Shown here: in pieces, positions 1 through 8,109 of the stretch
How positions within the stretch are numbered: the stretch's first letter is position 1
How the letters are laid out: each line of letters begins with the position of its first letter
NCBI GenBank assembly: GCA_018716115.1
Contig: DVKF01000035.1
Span: 1-35,041 of the forward strand
Direction: 5' to 3'
DNA: 35,041 nt
Source of the DNA: Candidatus Alloscybalousia intestinigallinarum
Lineage (GTDB): Bacteria > Bacillota_I > Bacilli_A > RF39 > UBA660
Program-made: the position numbers and the translations under genes
The notes under the pieces: model-generated
Databases searched by the model: none
What the model was told of the DNA's origin: nothing
The model's input: only the letters and a program-made list of their open reading frames with translations

Positions 1-1038
1 CCAGTTTCTAACTGATAATTCTTTTACTTTCTCATTTTTATATCCACATTTACTACACTCTTGACTACTTGGATAATAGGTGTCTATCTGTATATATCGT
101 TTTCCATAATACTTAGCTTTATATTCTAATATACGACATATCTCAGATAAACGAACATCAGTTAGATATTTAGAAAACTTCTTTTCTTCAATCATCTCTT
201 TTACTTTTAATGTTTCACTTACAATGATATCATTTTCTAATATTAGTTTTTTTGTTGTTTGATGAATAAAATGTTTTCTGGCATTTTTTAACTTCTGGAA
301 TAGAATGGCTATTCTTTTCTTCATCTTATAATAATTACTACTTCCTCTTTCTCGTCTAGCTAATTCTCTTTGTTTCCTTTTGATTCTTTTTTCATATTTT
401 TCAATAATTTTCTCATTCTTTATCTTTTCTCCATCACTTGTAATCACAACATCTTTTATCCCTAAATCTATTCCTACTATTCTTTTAGGGATAATCTTTG
501 GCTCGATATGATTTACTTCTACTAAGACACTAACATAATATTTTCCACTTGAATACTCACTAATGGTTGCATTGATTATTCTTCCAGGTAAAGACTCTAA
601 ATTCCTATATCCTTTAATCTTTACTTCCTTTAATTTAGGAAGAGTAATTACTTTTCTTTTTAGATCCATTTTAATATTCTCGTATTTTCTTTCTTTATAA
701 GTACTAGTAATATAATTCGTTCGATAACTTCTTTTTGAACTATATTTTCCTTTAAACTTTGGATAATTGTTTTGATGTTTGATAAAACGTTTAAAGCCAT
801 CATCTAAATCAAATAAACTGCATCTTAAACTACAAGAATCTACTTCTTTTAAGAATGGATATTCTGAATATAAATTAGGCAAATCTTTAATCATATCAAA
901 ACAAGTTAAATGTTCTTTTTTTCTTTTTTCGAGATAATGATTATAAACAAGTCTTGTACAACCAAACGTTTTTTGAATTTGAATGATTTGACTATCGTTT
1001 GGATAAAGACGAAACTGATAACTTTTATACATATTCAT
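1..1038 (-). CDS. tnpB: TnpB, RNA-guided nuclease of an IS200/IS605-group element (3' end beyond window)
   Basis: Reading the minus strand gives an unbroken frame of 346 residues that runs off the left edge, so the C-terminus is missing. The start ATG at 1038 follows an AAAGGAGG Shine-Dalgarno at a 9 nt spacing; another ATG lies two codons in. The N-terminus is typical of TnpB (MNMYKSYQFRLYPN, then CTRLVYNHYL). The RuvC-like domain shows the first catalytic Asp in VGIDLGIKD (about residue 204), the second acidic site in IIVSETLKVKEM (Glu about 288), and the first half of the zinc finger (CSKC) close to the edge. The final RuvC Asp would lie outside. TnpB uses an omega RNA from the element's right end, which would also lie outside the window. 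No tnpA is seen upstream, so this may be a tnpB-only element. The family call is secure; activity cannot be judged. Confidence 0.9.
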   Translation of the reverse strand, partial: MNMYKSYQFRLYPNDSQIIQIQKTFGCTRLVYNHYLEKRKKEHLTCFDMIKDLPNLYSEYPFLKEVDSCSLRCSLFDLDDGFKRFIKHQNNYPKFKGKYSSKRSYRTNYITSTYKERKYENIKMDLKRKVITLPKLKEVKIKGYRNLESLPGRIINATISEYSSGKYYVSVLVEVNHIEPKIIPKRIVGIDLGIKDVVITSDGEKIKNEKIIEKYEKRIKRKQRELARRERGSSNYYKMKKRIAILFQKLKNARKHFIHQTTKKLILENDIIVSETLKVKEMIEEKKFSKYLTDVRLSEICRILEYKAKYYGKRYIQIDTYYPSSQECSKCGYKNEKVKELSVRNW

Positions 1039-1167
1039 GATGTCATTCCTCCTTTGGTGTTATTCGTGGTTAACAAGAGTATATCAAACAAATGTATGCA
1101 AAACAAATAAATTACAAAATATTCTATTTTTTTATTTTATTTTTCTATACAAAGCAAATTCCTAGTA

Positions 1168-1193
1168 TATAAAAAAGAGAGTTGCCTCTCTTT
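1168..1193 (-). terminator. Rho-independent terminator of the leuS operon
   Basis: An 8 bp stem (AAAGAGAG / CTCTCTTT) closes a GCAA-type four-base loop and is followed on the minus strand by a run of six T. It begins 3 nt after the leuS stop codon and separates leuS from the tnpB element. Confidence 0.85.
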
Positions 1194-1195
1194 CA

Positions 1196-4015
1196 CTATT
1201 TTACGACGATATTAACAATTTTTCCTTTGATAACAATGACTTTAACAATCTCTTTTCCTTCAAGATGACGAATAACATTTTCCGCACTTTTAGCTTTTTC
1301 TTCAATTGTTTTCTCATCGTCATCTACGTTAACCATGATTGTTGCTCTTACTTTTCCATTTACTTGAACAGCGATTTCTTTTTCACTATCTTCTAACATA
1401 GCTTCATCATAGGTTGGCCAACTAGATTCACAGATTGGTTTACCAAGTTGATACTGTTCGTTTAATTCCTCAGTAATATGAGGGGCGATTGGATTTAACA
1501 AAACTAAGTAAGTACGATAATCGGCCTTAGTAATATGTTCTTCTTTTTCCATTTTATTTAATAGAATCATCAATGCAGATAATGCGGTATTAAACTTAGA
1601 AGCATCCATATCATCAGTTACTTTCTTAATCGTACGATGAATATCTTTTTCGATAGATTTAGAATAAGTATCACCATCTACTACTTTATTACCAAGACGA
1701 ATCACTTTATCAAGATAACGCTTACAACCATTTAAACCTTGTTCACTCCAGATTGCTTCTTTTTCATAGTCCCCGATAAACATCTCATAAGTCCTTAAGC
1801 TATCGGCACCGTATGAGGCGACAATATCATCAGGATTAACGACATTACCTAAGCTTTTACTCATCTTAACGCCGCCTTCTCCTAAAATCATACCATGCGC
1901 TGCACGAATTACAAATGGTTCTTTATTAGGTACTAAACCGATATTATATAAGAATTGATTCCAGAATCTGGCATACAACAAGTGTCTCGTTGCGTGTTCC
2001 ATTCCACCGTTATACCAGTCTACTTTACCCCAATATTTTAAAGCTTCTTGAGAGACAAATTCCTTATCATTATGTGGATCCATATACCTTAACCAATACC
2101 AACTAGATCCTGCCCAGTTTGGCATCGTATCTGTTTCTCTCTTAGCAGGACGACCACATTTTGGACAAGTCGTATTAACAAATTCAGGAATTCTCGCTAA
2201 TGGGCTTTCTCCATCATCAGTTGGCTCATATTCAGCAACATCTGGTAAAACGACCGGTAAGTCTTCATCAGGTACAGGAACCCAACCACATTCTTCACAA
2301 TAGATAAGAGGAATAGGTTCGCCCCAGAAACGTTGACGAGTAAAAATCCAATCTTGAAGTTTATAATTCGTCTTCTTTCTACCTATTTGTTTTTCTTCAA
2401 GATAAGCAATAATCTTATCGATTGCTTCTTGTTTATGAAGGGAATCTAACATTTCTGAATGAATATGAATGCCTTCTCCACACATTGCTCCATCAGTTGT
2501 GACATATTCGAAAGACTTTTGATGTAGTTGATCGATTACTTCGCGATGAATGGTCTCTTTATCTACCCACTCAAGCTCGAACTTTTCATCTTCTTCTAGT
2601 TGTTTTTCTTCTTGGTGTGTTGAATTCAAACGAAACAAGAATGGAGTAGCCTCAACATTGAAATATTGATTCTTATTATAAGCATAATAATGATGATTAA
2701 TTTTAAAGCCAGTTTCAACTAAAGAAATATCGGTATAGCCTGTTTCCTCTTTAATTTCTCGTATCGCACAAGTAAGGGCATCTTCTCCCTCTTGAATGGT
2801 ACCACCAACAAACAACCGACCACCTTGTTCTTTCCAGTTCAAGGTCAAATATTGATCTTTTTCTTCATCCCAAAGGATAGCGACAATCGAATTCTTTTTC
2901 GTTTCATTCTCGTGTGGTTCACCAGTTTCTTCTTCCAATACTTGAATCACATCGATACCATATTTCTTCGCAAAATCAAAGTCACGTTGATCGTGAGCAG
3001 GCACAGCCATAATCGCACCTGTACCATAACTCATCATGACATAATCAGAAATATAAATCGGAATTTCTTTTCCAGTTAATGGATGAATCGCCACTAAACC
3101 ATCTATTTTGACCCCAGTCTTATCTTTTACTAACTGAGTACGTTCAAATTCCGTCTTCTTATTTGTCTGCTCGCGATAATCAATAATCTCATTCATATTA
3201 TGGATAAGACCACTATACAAATCAATATATGGATGCTCAGGGGCAATAACCATAAAAGTAACCCCGTATAAAGTATCAGGACGAGTTGTATAAACCGTAA
3301 GCTTCTCATCAGTTCCTTTTAAAGTAAAATCAACTTCTGCTCCTGTCGATTTTCCAATCCAGTTAATTTGTGCCGTTTTTATCTTTTCCTGAAACTTAGT
3401 ATCATCTAATCCATCCAATAATTGTTCCGCATAGTCACTCATTCGAAGCATCCATTGTTCTTTTTCCTTTTGTACAACTTGCGTACCACAACGTTCACAA
3501 ACTCCACCAGAAGAATCTTCATTCGATAAACCAGTTTTACATTTTGGACACCAGTTGATATTCTTTCTCGCTTTATACGCCATTCCATGTTTAAAAAATT
3601 GTAAGAATTGCCATTGAGTCCATTTGTAATATTCTGGGTCAGTGGTAGAAAATTCTCTTGACCAATCAAAAGAAATACCAAGTTTTTGAATCTGACCTTT
3701 AAACGTTTGAATATTTTTTTCAGTTGCGATTTTTGGATGAATATGATTCTTTATTGCATACTGCTCAGTAGGAGCCCCAAAGGCATCCCAACCAATTGGG
3801 AACAAAACATTATATCCCATCATTCTTTTCTTACGCGCTAATACATCTAAAGCAGTATAGCTCCTGACATGTCCAACATGAAGTCCAGCTCCACTTGGAT
3901 AAGGAAATTCTACCAAATAATAATATTTTTCTTTACTAGGATCGATATGCGCTTCAAACGTATGATGATCCCGCCAATAATCTTGCCATTTTTTTTCTAT
4001 TTTTTGAATATCCAT
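1196..4015 (-). CDS. leuS: Leucyl-tRNA synthetase with an inserted Nudix hydrolase domain
   Basis: This is a class Ia synthetase that charges tRNA-Leu. The HIGH signature (HVGH, residues 46-49), KMSKS (717-721), zinc pairs CPKC (156-159) and CERC (173-176), and the editing site with TTRPDT (243-248) and the AHDQRD Asp (345) are all visible. It has 939 residues, where bacterial LeuRS usually has about 800-870. The extra length sits after the editing core, roughly residues 370-505. It contains a perfect Nudix box G-x5-E-x7-REUxEExGU (G405, E411, R419-E420, E423-E424, G426). LeuRS sequence resumes at TTDGAMCGEGIHIHS. The reading frame is continuous, with no sign of an assembly join. The start ATG lies 1 nt after the upstream gene's TAG, and its GGAGG overlaps that gene's end. 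Expression should follow the upstream Leu T-box. What the Nudix part hydrolyses is unknown. Confidence 0.97.
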   Translation of the reverse strand: MDIQKIEKKWQDYWRDHHTFEAHIDPSKEKYYYLVEFPYPSGAGLHVGHVRSYTALDVLARKKRMMGYNVLFPIGWDAFGAPTEQYAIKNHIHPKIATEKNIQTFKGQIQKLGISFDWSREFSTTDPEYYKWTQWQFLQFFKHGMAYKARKNINWCPKCKTGLSNEDSSGGVCERCGTQVVQKEKEQWMLRMSDYAEQLLDGLDDTKFQEKIKTAQINWIGKSTGAEVDFTLKGTDEKLTVYTTRPDTLYGVTFMVIAPEHPYIDLYSGLIHNMNEIIDYREQTNKKTEFERTQLVKDKTGVKIDGLVAIHPLTGKEIPIYISDYVMMSYGTGAIMAVPAHDQRDFDFAKKYGIDVIQVLEEETGEPHENETKKNSIVAILWDEEKDQYLTLNWKEQGGRLFVGGTIQEGEDALTCAIREIKEETGYTDISLVETGFKINHHYYAYNKNQYFNVEATPFLFRLNSTHQEEKQLEEDEKFELEWVDKETIHREVIDQLHQKSFEYVTTDGAMCGEGIHIHSEMLDSLHKQEAIDKIIAYLEEKQIGRKKTNYKLQDWIFTRQRFWGEPIPLIYCEECGWVPVPDEDLPVVLPDVAEYEPTDDGESPLARIPEFVNTTCPKCGRPAKRETDTMPNWAGSSWYWLRYMDPHNDKEFVSQEALKYWGKVDWYNGGMEHATRHLLYARFWNQFLYNIGLVPNKEPFVIRAAHGMILGEGGVKMSKSLGNVVNPDDIVASYGADSLRTYEMFIGDYEKEAIWSEQGLNGCKRYLDKVIRLGNKVVDGDTYSKSIEKDIHRTIKKVTDDMDASKFNTALSALMILLNKMEKEEHITKADYRTYLVLLNPIAPHITEELNEQYQLGKPICESSWPTYDEAMLEDSEKEIAVQVNGKVRATIMVNVDDDEKTIEEKAKSAENVIRHLEGKEIVKVIVIKGKIVNIVVK

Positions 4016-4016
4016 A

Positions 4017-4451
4017 CTATTTCTTTCCTCCTCGTTTCTTTTTCTTTTGCTTTCTTTCTTCTCGCTTTCGCTCCTGTTCTTCCGCTAACTGTTCTTCTTT
4101 TTCTAAATCAAAATCCTCTTTTCTATTCTGATAATACTTTCCTACTAACATAAAAGAAAGTAATATGACTGGTACCAAGAAAATAAAGCCAAATAACAAT
4201 TGCCAGATAAAGCCGTCTATATGAAATACAATTGTTGCGACTAAAGAAATATCAAAACTAGCCACTAACGCTACTGTATTCATAAATTGTTTATAACGAA
4301 AATTTTTCGTATCTAAATTATAGCGAATTAACAAATACTGTACTTCAACAGGAACCTTTTTACTATTTCGCCTAGCTTTTCTTACCACAAACAGGTAAAA
4401 AAGAATATAGAGTACAACAAAAATTCCGAAAAAATAAATAATATCTTCCAT
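4017..4451 (-). CDS. Small membrane protein co-transcribed with leuS
   Basis: I do not recognise the family. The 144-residue product starts at the ATG at 4451, behind GGAGGAG at a good spacing. The frame is open further upstream, but that stretch is the T-box terminator hairpin and is not coding. Three hydrophobic segments are visible: one at the N-terminus (IIYFFGIFVVLYILFYLFVV), then VALVASFDISLVATIVF and LLFGFIFLVPVILLSFMLV. Between the first two is a basic, conserved-looking loop (RYNLDTKNFRYKQF). The tail of about 35 residues is almost all Glu, Lys and Arg and ends KKKKRGGKK, so it may be a cytosolic coiled or RNA-facing tail. It sits between the Leu T-box and leuS with 1 nt to leuS, so it is induced by leucyl-tRNA starvation along with the synthetase. 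Its function is unknown. Confidence 0.8.
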   Translation of the reverse strand: MEDIIYFFGIFVVLYILFYLFVVRKARRNSKKVPVEVQYLLIRYNLDTKNFRYKQFMNTVALVASFDISLVATIVFHIDGFIWQLLFGFIFLVPVILLSFMLVGKYYQNRKEDFDLEKEEQLAEEQERKREERKQKKKKRGGKK

Positions 4452-4459
4452 TCTACTCC

Positions 4460-4675
4460 TCCAAACAAAAACGATTTTTCCCTTCCATAAGGACGAGAAA
4501 AATCGCGGTACCACCTTATTTTATAAGCAATATGCCTATACCCTTTACTTGTTAACGGAATTACCCGATTTCGCTTCATTGGACAAGTTCATAAGACTTC
4601 CACTACCTACTTTCACCAAATATAGACTCTCTAAAAGTTTCTATCTTACTACTACTTCCACTTCAACACGAAATA
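4460..4675 (-). promoter_or_regulatory. T-box leader (leucine type)
   Basis: The minus strand carries the T-box antiterminator sequence AAGGTGGTACCGCG (4504-4517), which base-pairs with the tRNA acceptor end. A competing terminator follows it directly: CGATTTTTC pairs with GGAAAAATCG and is trailed by a T run (about 4465-4505). The 5' part has AGTA and GGTG motifs of Stem I. Two candidate CTT (Leu) triplets lie downstream of the GGTG, each followed by a purine, so either specifier choice fits leucine and the leuS gene downstream. The exact specifier was not resolved by folding. Confidence 0.9.
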
Positions 4676-4681
4676 TACATT

Positions 4682-4711
4682 ATTATAACACCCAAAAAGA
4701 AAGATGTACAA
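4682..4711 (-). promoter_or_regulatory. Sigma-A promoter of the T-box/leuS operon
   Basis: On the minus strand TTGTAC (4706-4711) and TATAAT (4682-4687) are separated by 18 nt, placing transcription start near 4675, just upstream of the T-box Stem I. The promoter lies immediately after the GH31 stop codon. Confidence 0.75.
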
Positions 4712-4719
4712 CTTTTTTT

Positions 4720-7134
4720 CTAAATTTGACTAATATATTCTAATAACCGTAAAAACAAACGAATATATTCACTCGTTAAATTGAATTTACGTAGCTTTCT
4801 AATCTCGATACGTTTTTTCTTTAATGGTAAATCAGAGAACATAATCGAAGAAATTTTTTCTTTTAATACCGTATTAATTGGTAAATCAAGTAAGATACTA
4901 TCAATATCATCATTGATTAAACGAACCGCGTCAATCTCGATATCTTTACCCTTACAGTTAATCGTAAGTTGTCCATAACTAGGTACTTGTTTAACTTCGA
5001 TAATAAAATCAGTATCGTCCTCATAAGAGACTGTTTCTAATTCCGTATCATTAAAATAAGCAAGAATGTCCTGAGCTTCTTTCGTATTACGGAAACGAAT
5101 CTTATAATCCCGATAATCTGGTACAATCCCTCGCATACCCGCAATATTACGAATAATAATCGTATAATTACTAGGAAGATAATTATAGTCAATCTGTGTA
5201 ATCAAAAACTTATCACTCTTATACATATCACTGACGCCATCATCTTCATATAATTGAAAGACATTGTTTTCACCAGGAAAAACATGAATCTCTAAAGCAT
5301 CTGGATTACCAGTAAAGTTCTTTTTATGCGAATTATCTAACGGAATAATTGCTCCACGTTTCGCAAAAACAGGATAATCTTCATCTCTAAAGAAAGAAAT
5401 ATGTTCTTTTTTACCTGGAAATTTCTTACCAGTCTTGAAATCGTACCAAACACCTTCTGGTAAATAAAATTTCTGGACAGTACGATTAATTAGTATTTCT
5501 TTCTTCTGTAAAATAGGAGCAACTAATAATTCACCAAAATAATACTCATTTTTAAAATTAGTATCATCATATACCCATGGATTATCATAATATAATGGTT
5601 TAATCAAAGGAATACCATCATGATGATATAAATAAGCTTTTGAATAAATATAGGGAATTAAGCGATGACGATGTTTTAAATAATCATCAACTACTTCAAG
5701 AGTTCTAGCATTCCAACGCCAAGGTTCCCTTCGATAATACCGTCCACGAGGAGCATGGAATCGCAAAATCGGACTATATGTCGCAAGTTCAATGGAACGA
5801 ATATATAATTCTTCTTCTTCAGTACCACCATAGTTACCCGCCACATCATGACTAATCCATGACACCCCCGCATTAGCTGCGTTTTGATTATACATAGGAA
5901 TTTTTCTTAAACTTTCCCAACCAACCATAGTTTTACCAGTATAAGTAATGGCTTGTAAATGAGGATTAAGTGGAGTACTACGCGCTAAAATCACATCACG
6001 AACAGATAGATCTTTAGGGTCGCCTCGTAAAAGATAATAATTCAAAAACCACAAATTATCTAACCCAGTATCGGTCTTTTTAAAATCATTCCAGAAGAAA
6101 TCGACCCCCATATCACGAAGTGGCTTCAACAAAAACTTAAACACTGCATCTAAAAGCACAGGATTTAACGGATCAAAAGCAATAATTTTATTGTCGGTTA
6201 TTCCAAAGTATTTCGCAATCTCTGGGTAATGTAACTCATGAGGAAAAATTCCATTAATTGGATCATAATGAACTCCAACATGAATATTCTTTTCGTGTAA
6301 ATCTTTCAACAACTTTTCTGGTTCAGGAATCAATTCTTTATTAAAAGTATAGCCAGTATCTAGTAATTGATTATCGCTACTTTTACGAATGTGCCATTCC
6401 TTATCTAATAAGAAAACAGAAATTGGAATATCCAACTTTTCAAAGTGACTAACTACATCCATAATTTCATCTGTTGTATACTCTAAATCTCGACACCACC
6501 AATTACCAAGAGCATATCTTGGAATCATAGGTGGATATCCTGTTAATTGAAAATAATCTTTTAACGCAAGAGAAAAATCATTACCATACATAAATAAGTA
6601 AAGATCAATTCCTTTTTCACTACGTTTAATCAACTTATCATTTTCATCAAAAATATAATTATTACTATCATCCAAAGAAACAAACCCATCTAAAGAGTAA
6701 AGTCCATTTCTAAGTTTTAAGTCTTCCTCAGACCCGTCTAAGCCAACACAAATTCCTTTTAAATTTCTAACTTCAGGGTGTTTATAATACCAAGTACGAT
6801 CAGTAGAAACTAAGTCAACATGTAAATTAGAAGTAGGAACAACTTTACCACCATCAAAATTTTTCTCTTTATTATAAGATAAGGAAAAATACTTGGTTTT
6901 AATGACTAAATAACGTTCATCTTCTTGTACTTCAAACTGTGGCTTTTCAAAATTACGAAAAGAAACTAGTTGAGTTTTATTATCGTAAAATACGCCACTT
7001 GGACTATACTCTAAGCGAAGTAATCTCTCCGTTAAAACACTAATTCGATAATGTTGACCTTTAATAACCGATTCTTCTTTTGCTTTTAATTTTTCAAGTT
7101 CAATTTTCTTTTCATCTACACTTTTTTCATTCAT
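4720..7134 (-). CDS. GH31 family glycoside hydrolase (alpha-glucosidase-like), predicted acid/base residue altered
   Basis: The 804-residue protein has the GH31 order: an N-terminal beta-sandwich (about 1-195), a TIM barrel beginning near PPMIPRYALGNWWCRD, then C-terminal beta domains. The nucleophile site is present as GVDFFWND (Asp350). The downstream substrate-binding motif WISHDVAGNYGG (Asp430) and SPILRFHAPRGRYYRREPW are also conserved. However, the acid/base motif that normally reads SGDT or GDN before W-x-SL appears as TGKTMVGWESL, with Lys401 where Asp is expected (codon AAA). There is no signal peptide, so it acts in the cytosol if at all. It may be a lineage-specific enzyme with different chemistry, a binding protein, or an inactivated copy. 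The start ATG has only a GGGTGAT ribosome site. Confidence 0.9.
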   Translation of the reverse strand: MNEKSVDEKKIELEKLKAKEESVIKGQHYRISVLTERLLRLEYSPSGVFYDNKTQLVSFRNFEKPQFEVQEDERYLVIKTKYFSLSYNKEKNFDGGKVVPTSNLHVDLVSTDRTWYYKHPEVRNLKGICVGLDGSEEDLKLRNGLYSLDGFVSLDDSNNYIFDENDKLIKRSEKGIDLYLFMYGNDFSLALKDYFQLTGYPPMIPRYALGNWWCRDLEYTTDEIMDVVSHFEKLDIPISVFLLDKEWHIRKSSDNQLLDTGYTFNKELIPEPEKLLKDLHEKNIHVGVHYDPINGIFPHELHYPEIAKYFGITDNKIIAFDPLNPVLLDAVFKFLLKPLRDMGVDFFWNDFKKTDTGLDNLWFLNYYLLRGDPKDLSVRDVILARSTPLNPHLQAITYTGKTMVGWESLRKIPMYNQNAANAGVSWISHDVAGNYGGTEEEELYIRSIELATYSPILRFHAPRGRYYRREPWRWNARTLEVVDDYLKHRHRLIPYIYSKAYLYHHDGIPLIKPLYYDNPWVYDDTNFKNEYYFGELLVAPILQKKEILINRTVQKFYLPEGVWYDFKTGKKFPGKKEHISFFRDEDYPVFAKRGAIIPLDNSHKKNFTGNPDALEIHVFPGENNVFQLYEDDGVSDMYKSDKFLITQIDYNYLPSNYTIIIRNIAGMRGIVPDYRDYKIRFRNTKEAQDILAYFNDTELETVSYEDDTDFIIEVKQVPSYGQLTINCKGKDIEIDAVRLINDDIDSILLDLPINTVLKEKISSIMFSDLPLKKKRIEIRKLRKFNLTSEYIRLFLRLLEYISQI

Positions 7135-7188
7135 ATTATCACCCTATTATTCTTATCATACTATAGTTATCATACCATATTCATCTTG
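7135..7188 (-). promoter_or_regulatory. Probable promoter region of the GH31 gene
   Basis: The minus strand contains overlapping TATGAT and TATAGT -10-like boxes about 25-45 nt before the ATG. No convincing -35 was found, so the exact promoter is uncertain. Confidence 0.35.
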
Positions 7189-7212
7189 AAAAAAAAAGAG
7201 TATTTCCTCTTT
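7189..7212 (-). terminator. Rho-independent terminator after the 229-residue orphan gene
   Basis: The stem AAAGAG / CTCTTT with a six-base loop is followed on the minus strand by nine T. It lies about 85 nt downstream of the TAG at 7297 and upstream of the GH31 start. Confidence 0.75.
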
Positions 7213-7296
7213 CTATTCGTAATATTAATCGATTAATTTAAACCAATAGAACAAAAAAAGATACTAAGTAAGTATACTCAATACCTTATCCAATAA

Positions 7297-7986
7297 CTAT
7301 TTCTTTTTTACTAAAGATGAAATAGTTCCTTTGTATTTATAATTTTGGTTAACTCTATCAATCACTTGTTCAATGAAATAACCAAATTGTGGTCCCATAT
7401 AATCATCAACCAAGTCTTCGATAGGACTATTCACATTATATTGATCATACATCGCTAATACTCCATTCCATTCTGTCATATTATCATATTGATAATCAGG
7501 TTCCATTCTTTTTACTTGCCAAATATAAAAAGGAATGGAAAAAGATTTACAAAGAAGTTCTCGTTTTAAAGCTACCATATTAGGTTGGTTTGAAATCTTA
7601 TACTCCCCAGCTACACAACGATACTCTAAAGTCGCTAAATAGTCATGAATCATAGGATCAATCGTCATTGCCCCAAAACCCTCTTGACCAATTTTACGCA
7701 TCTCTTTGAGTTCTTTTAATTCTAAGAAACAAGCAGTAAGTTCAGGATCACACTTCCAAACTTCATAGTGAGTAAACCCTTCATCACTACCTTCTTTTTT
7801 TGGCCAACCATTTTCATCATAGTAAAGTGTCATTTCTCTTGCGATTTCACCAAATTGAGCTAAACAATCGATATATTCATACATATTAGGATCGGTCACT
7901 TCTGGATGTTCTTTAATCCACTGATTAATACCATGAACTCGATTTTTCAAATTCGTAGCTTGCGTTAAAATATCCTTTTTTTCCAT
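7297..7986 (-). CDS. Orphan cytosolic protein, function unknown
   Basis: I do not recognise this 229-residue product. It starts with MEKKDILTQATNLKNRVHGI behind AGGAGG at 8 nt. It is largely helical and hydrophilic, with no signal peptide or membrane segment. Notable stretches include EVWKCDPELTACFLELKELKEM and a Trp/Tyr/Pro-rich part (SIPFYIWQVKRMEPDYQYDNMTEWNGVLAMYDQY). No catalytic motif, nucleotide-binding loop or metal-binding Cys set is evident. It appears to be a single-gene unit: a terminator follows it, and the next gene upstream ends with its own hairpin. Base composition is like the neighbours, so there is no sign of recent transfer. Confidence 0.75.
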   Translation of the reverse strand: MEKKDILTQATNLKNRVHGINQWIKEHPEVTDPNMYEYIDCLAQFGEIAREMTLYYDENGWPKKEGSDEGFTHYEVWKCDPELTACFLELKELKEMRKIGQEGFGAMTIDPMIHDYLATLEYRCVAGEYKISNQPNMVALKRELLCKSFSIPFYIWQVKRMEPDYQYDNMTEWNGVLAMYDQYNVNSPIEDLVDDYMGPQFGYFIEQVIDRVNQNYKYKGTISSLVKKK

Positions 7987-8052
7987 AATTATTTCCTCCT
8001 AAAATCGGCTCTACTATATCATATAAAATCTTGTTCATTCATCATGTACAAA

Positions 8053-8083
8053 AGAAAAAATACTGAAATCTACAATCAGTATT
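8053..8083 (-). terminator. Terminator after the zinc-ribbon membrane protein
   Basis: The stem AATACTGA / TCAGTATT encloses a nine-base loop (8059-8083), with an A run on its left that reads as T on the minus strand. A T-rich stretch on the other side could make it work in both directions. Confidence 0.7.
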
Positions 8084-8109
8084 CTTTCTTTTTTTATGTT
8101 TTCTAAATT

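Noticed and set aside
2792-3079. 95-residue plus-strand frame inside leuS
   Set aside because: It is antisense to the Nudix insertion with no ribosome site; it reflects codon bias of the true gene.
4452-4514. Longer N-terminus for the small membrane protein upstream of leuS
   Set aside because: This stretch is the T-box antiterminator/terminator region; the ATG at 4451 has a proper ribosome site.
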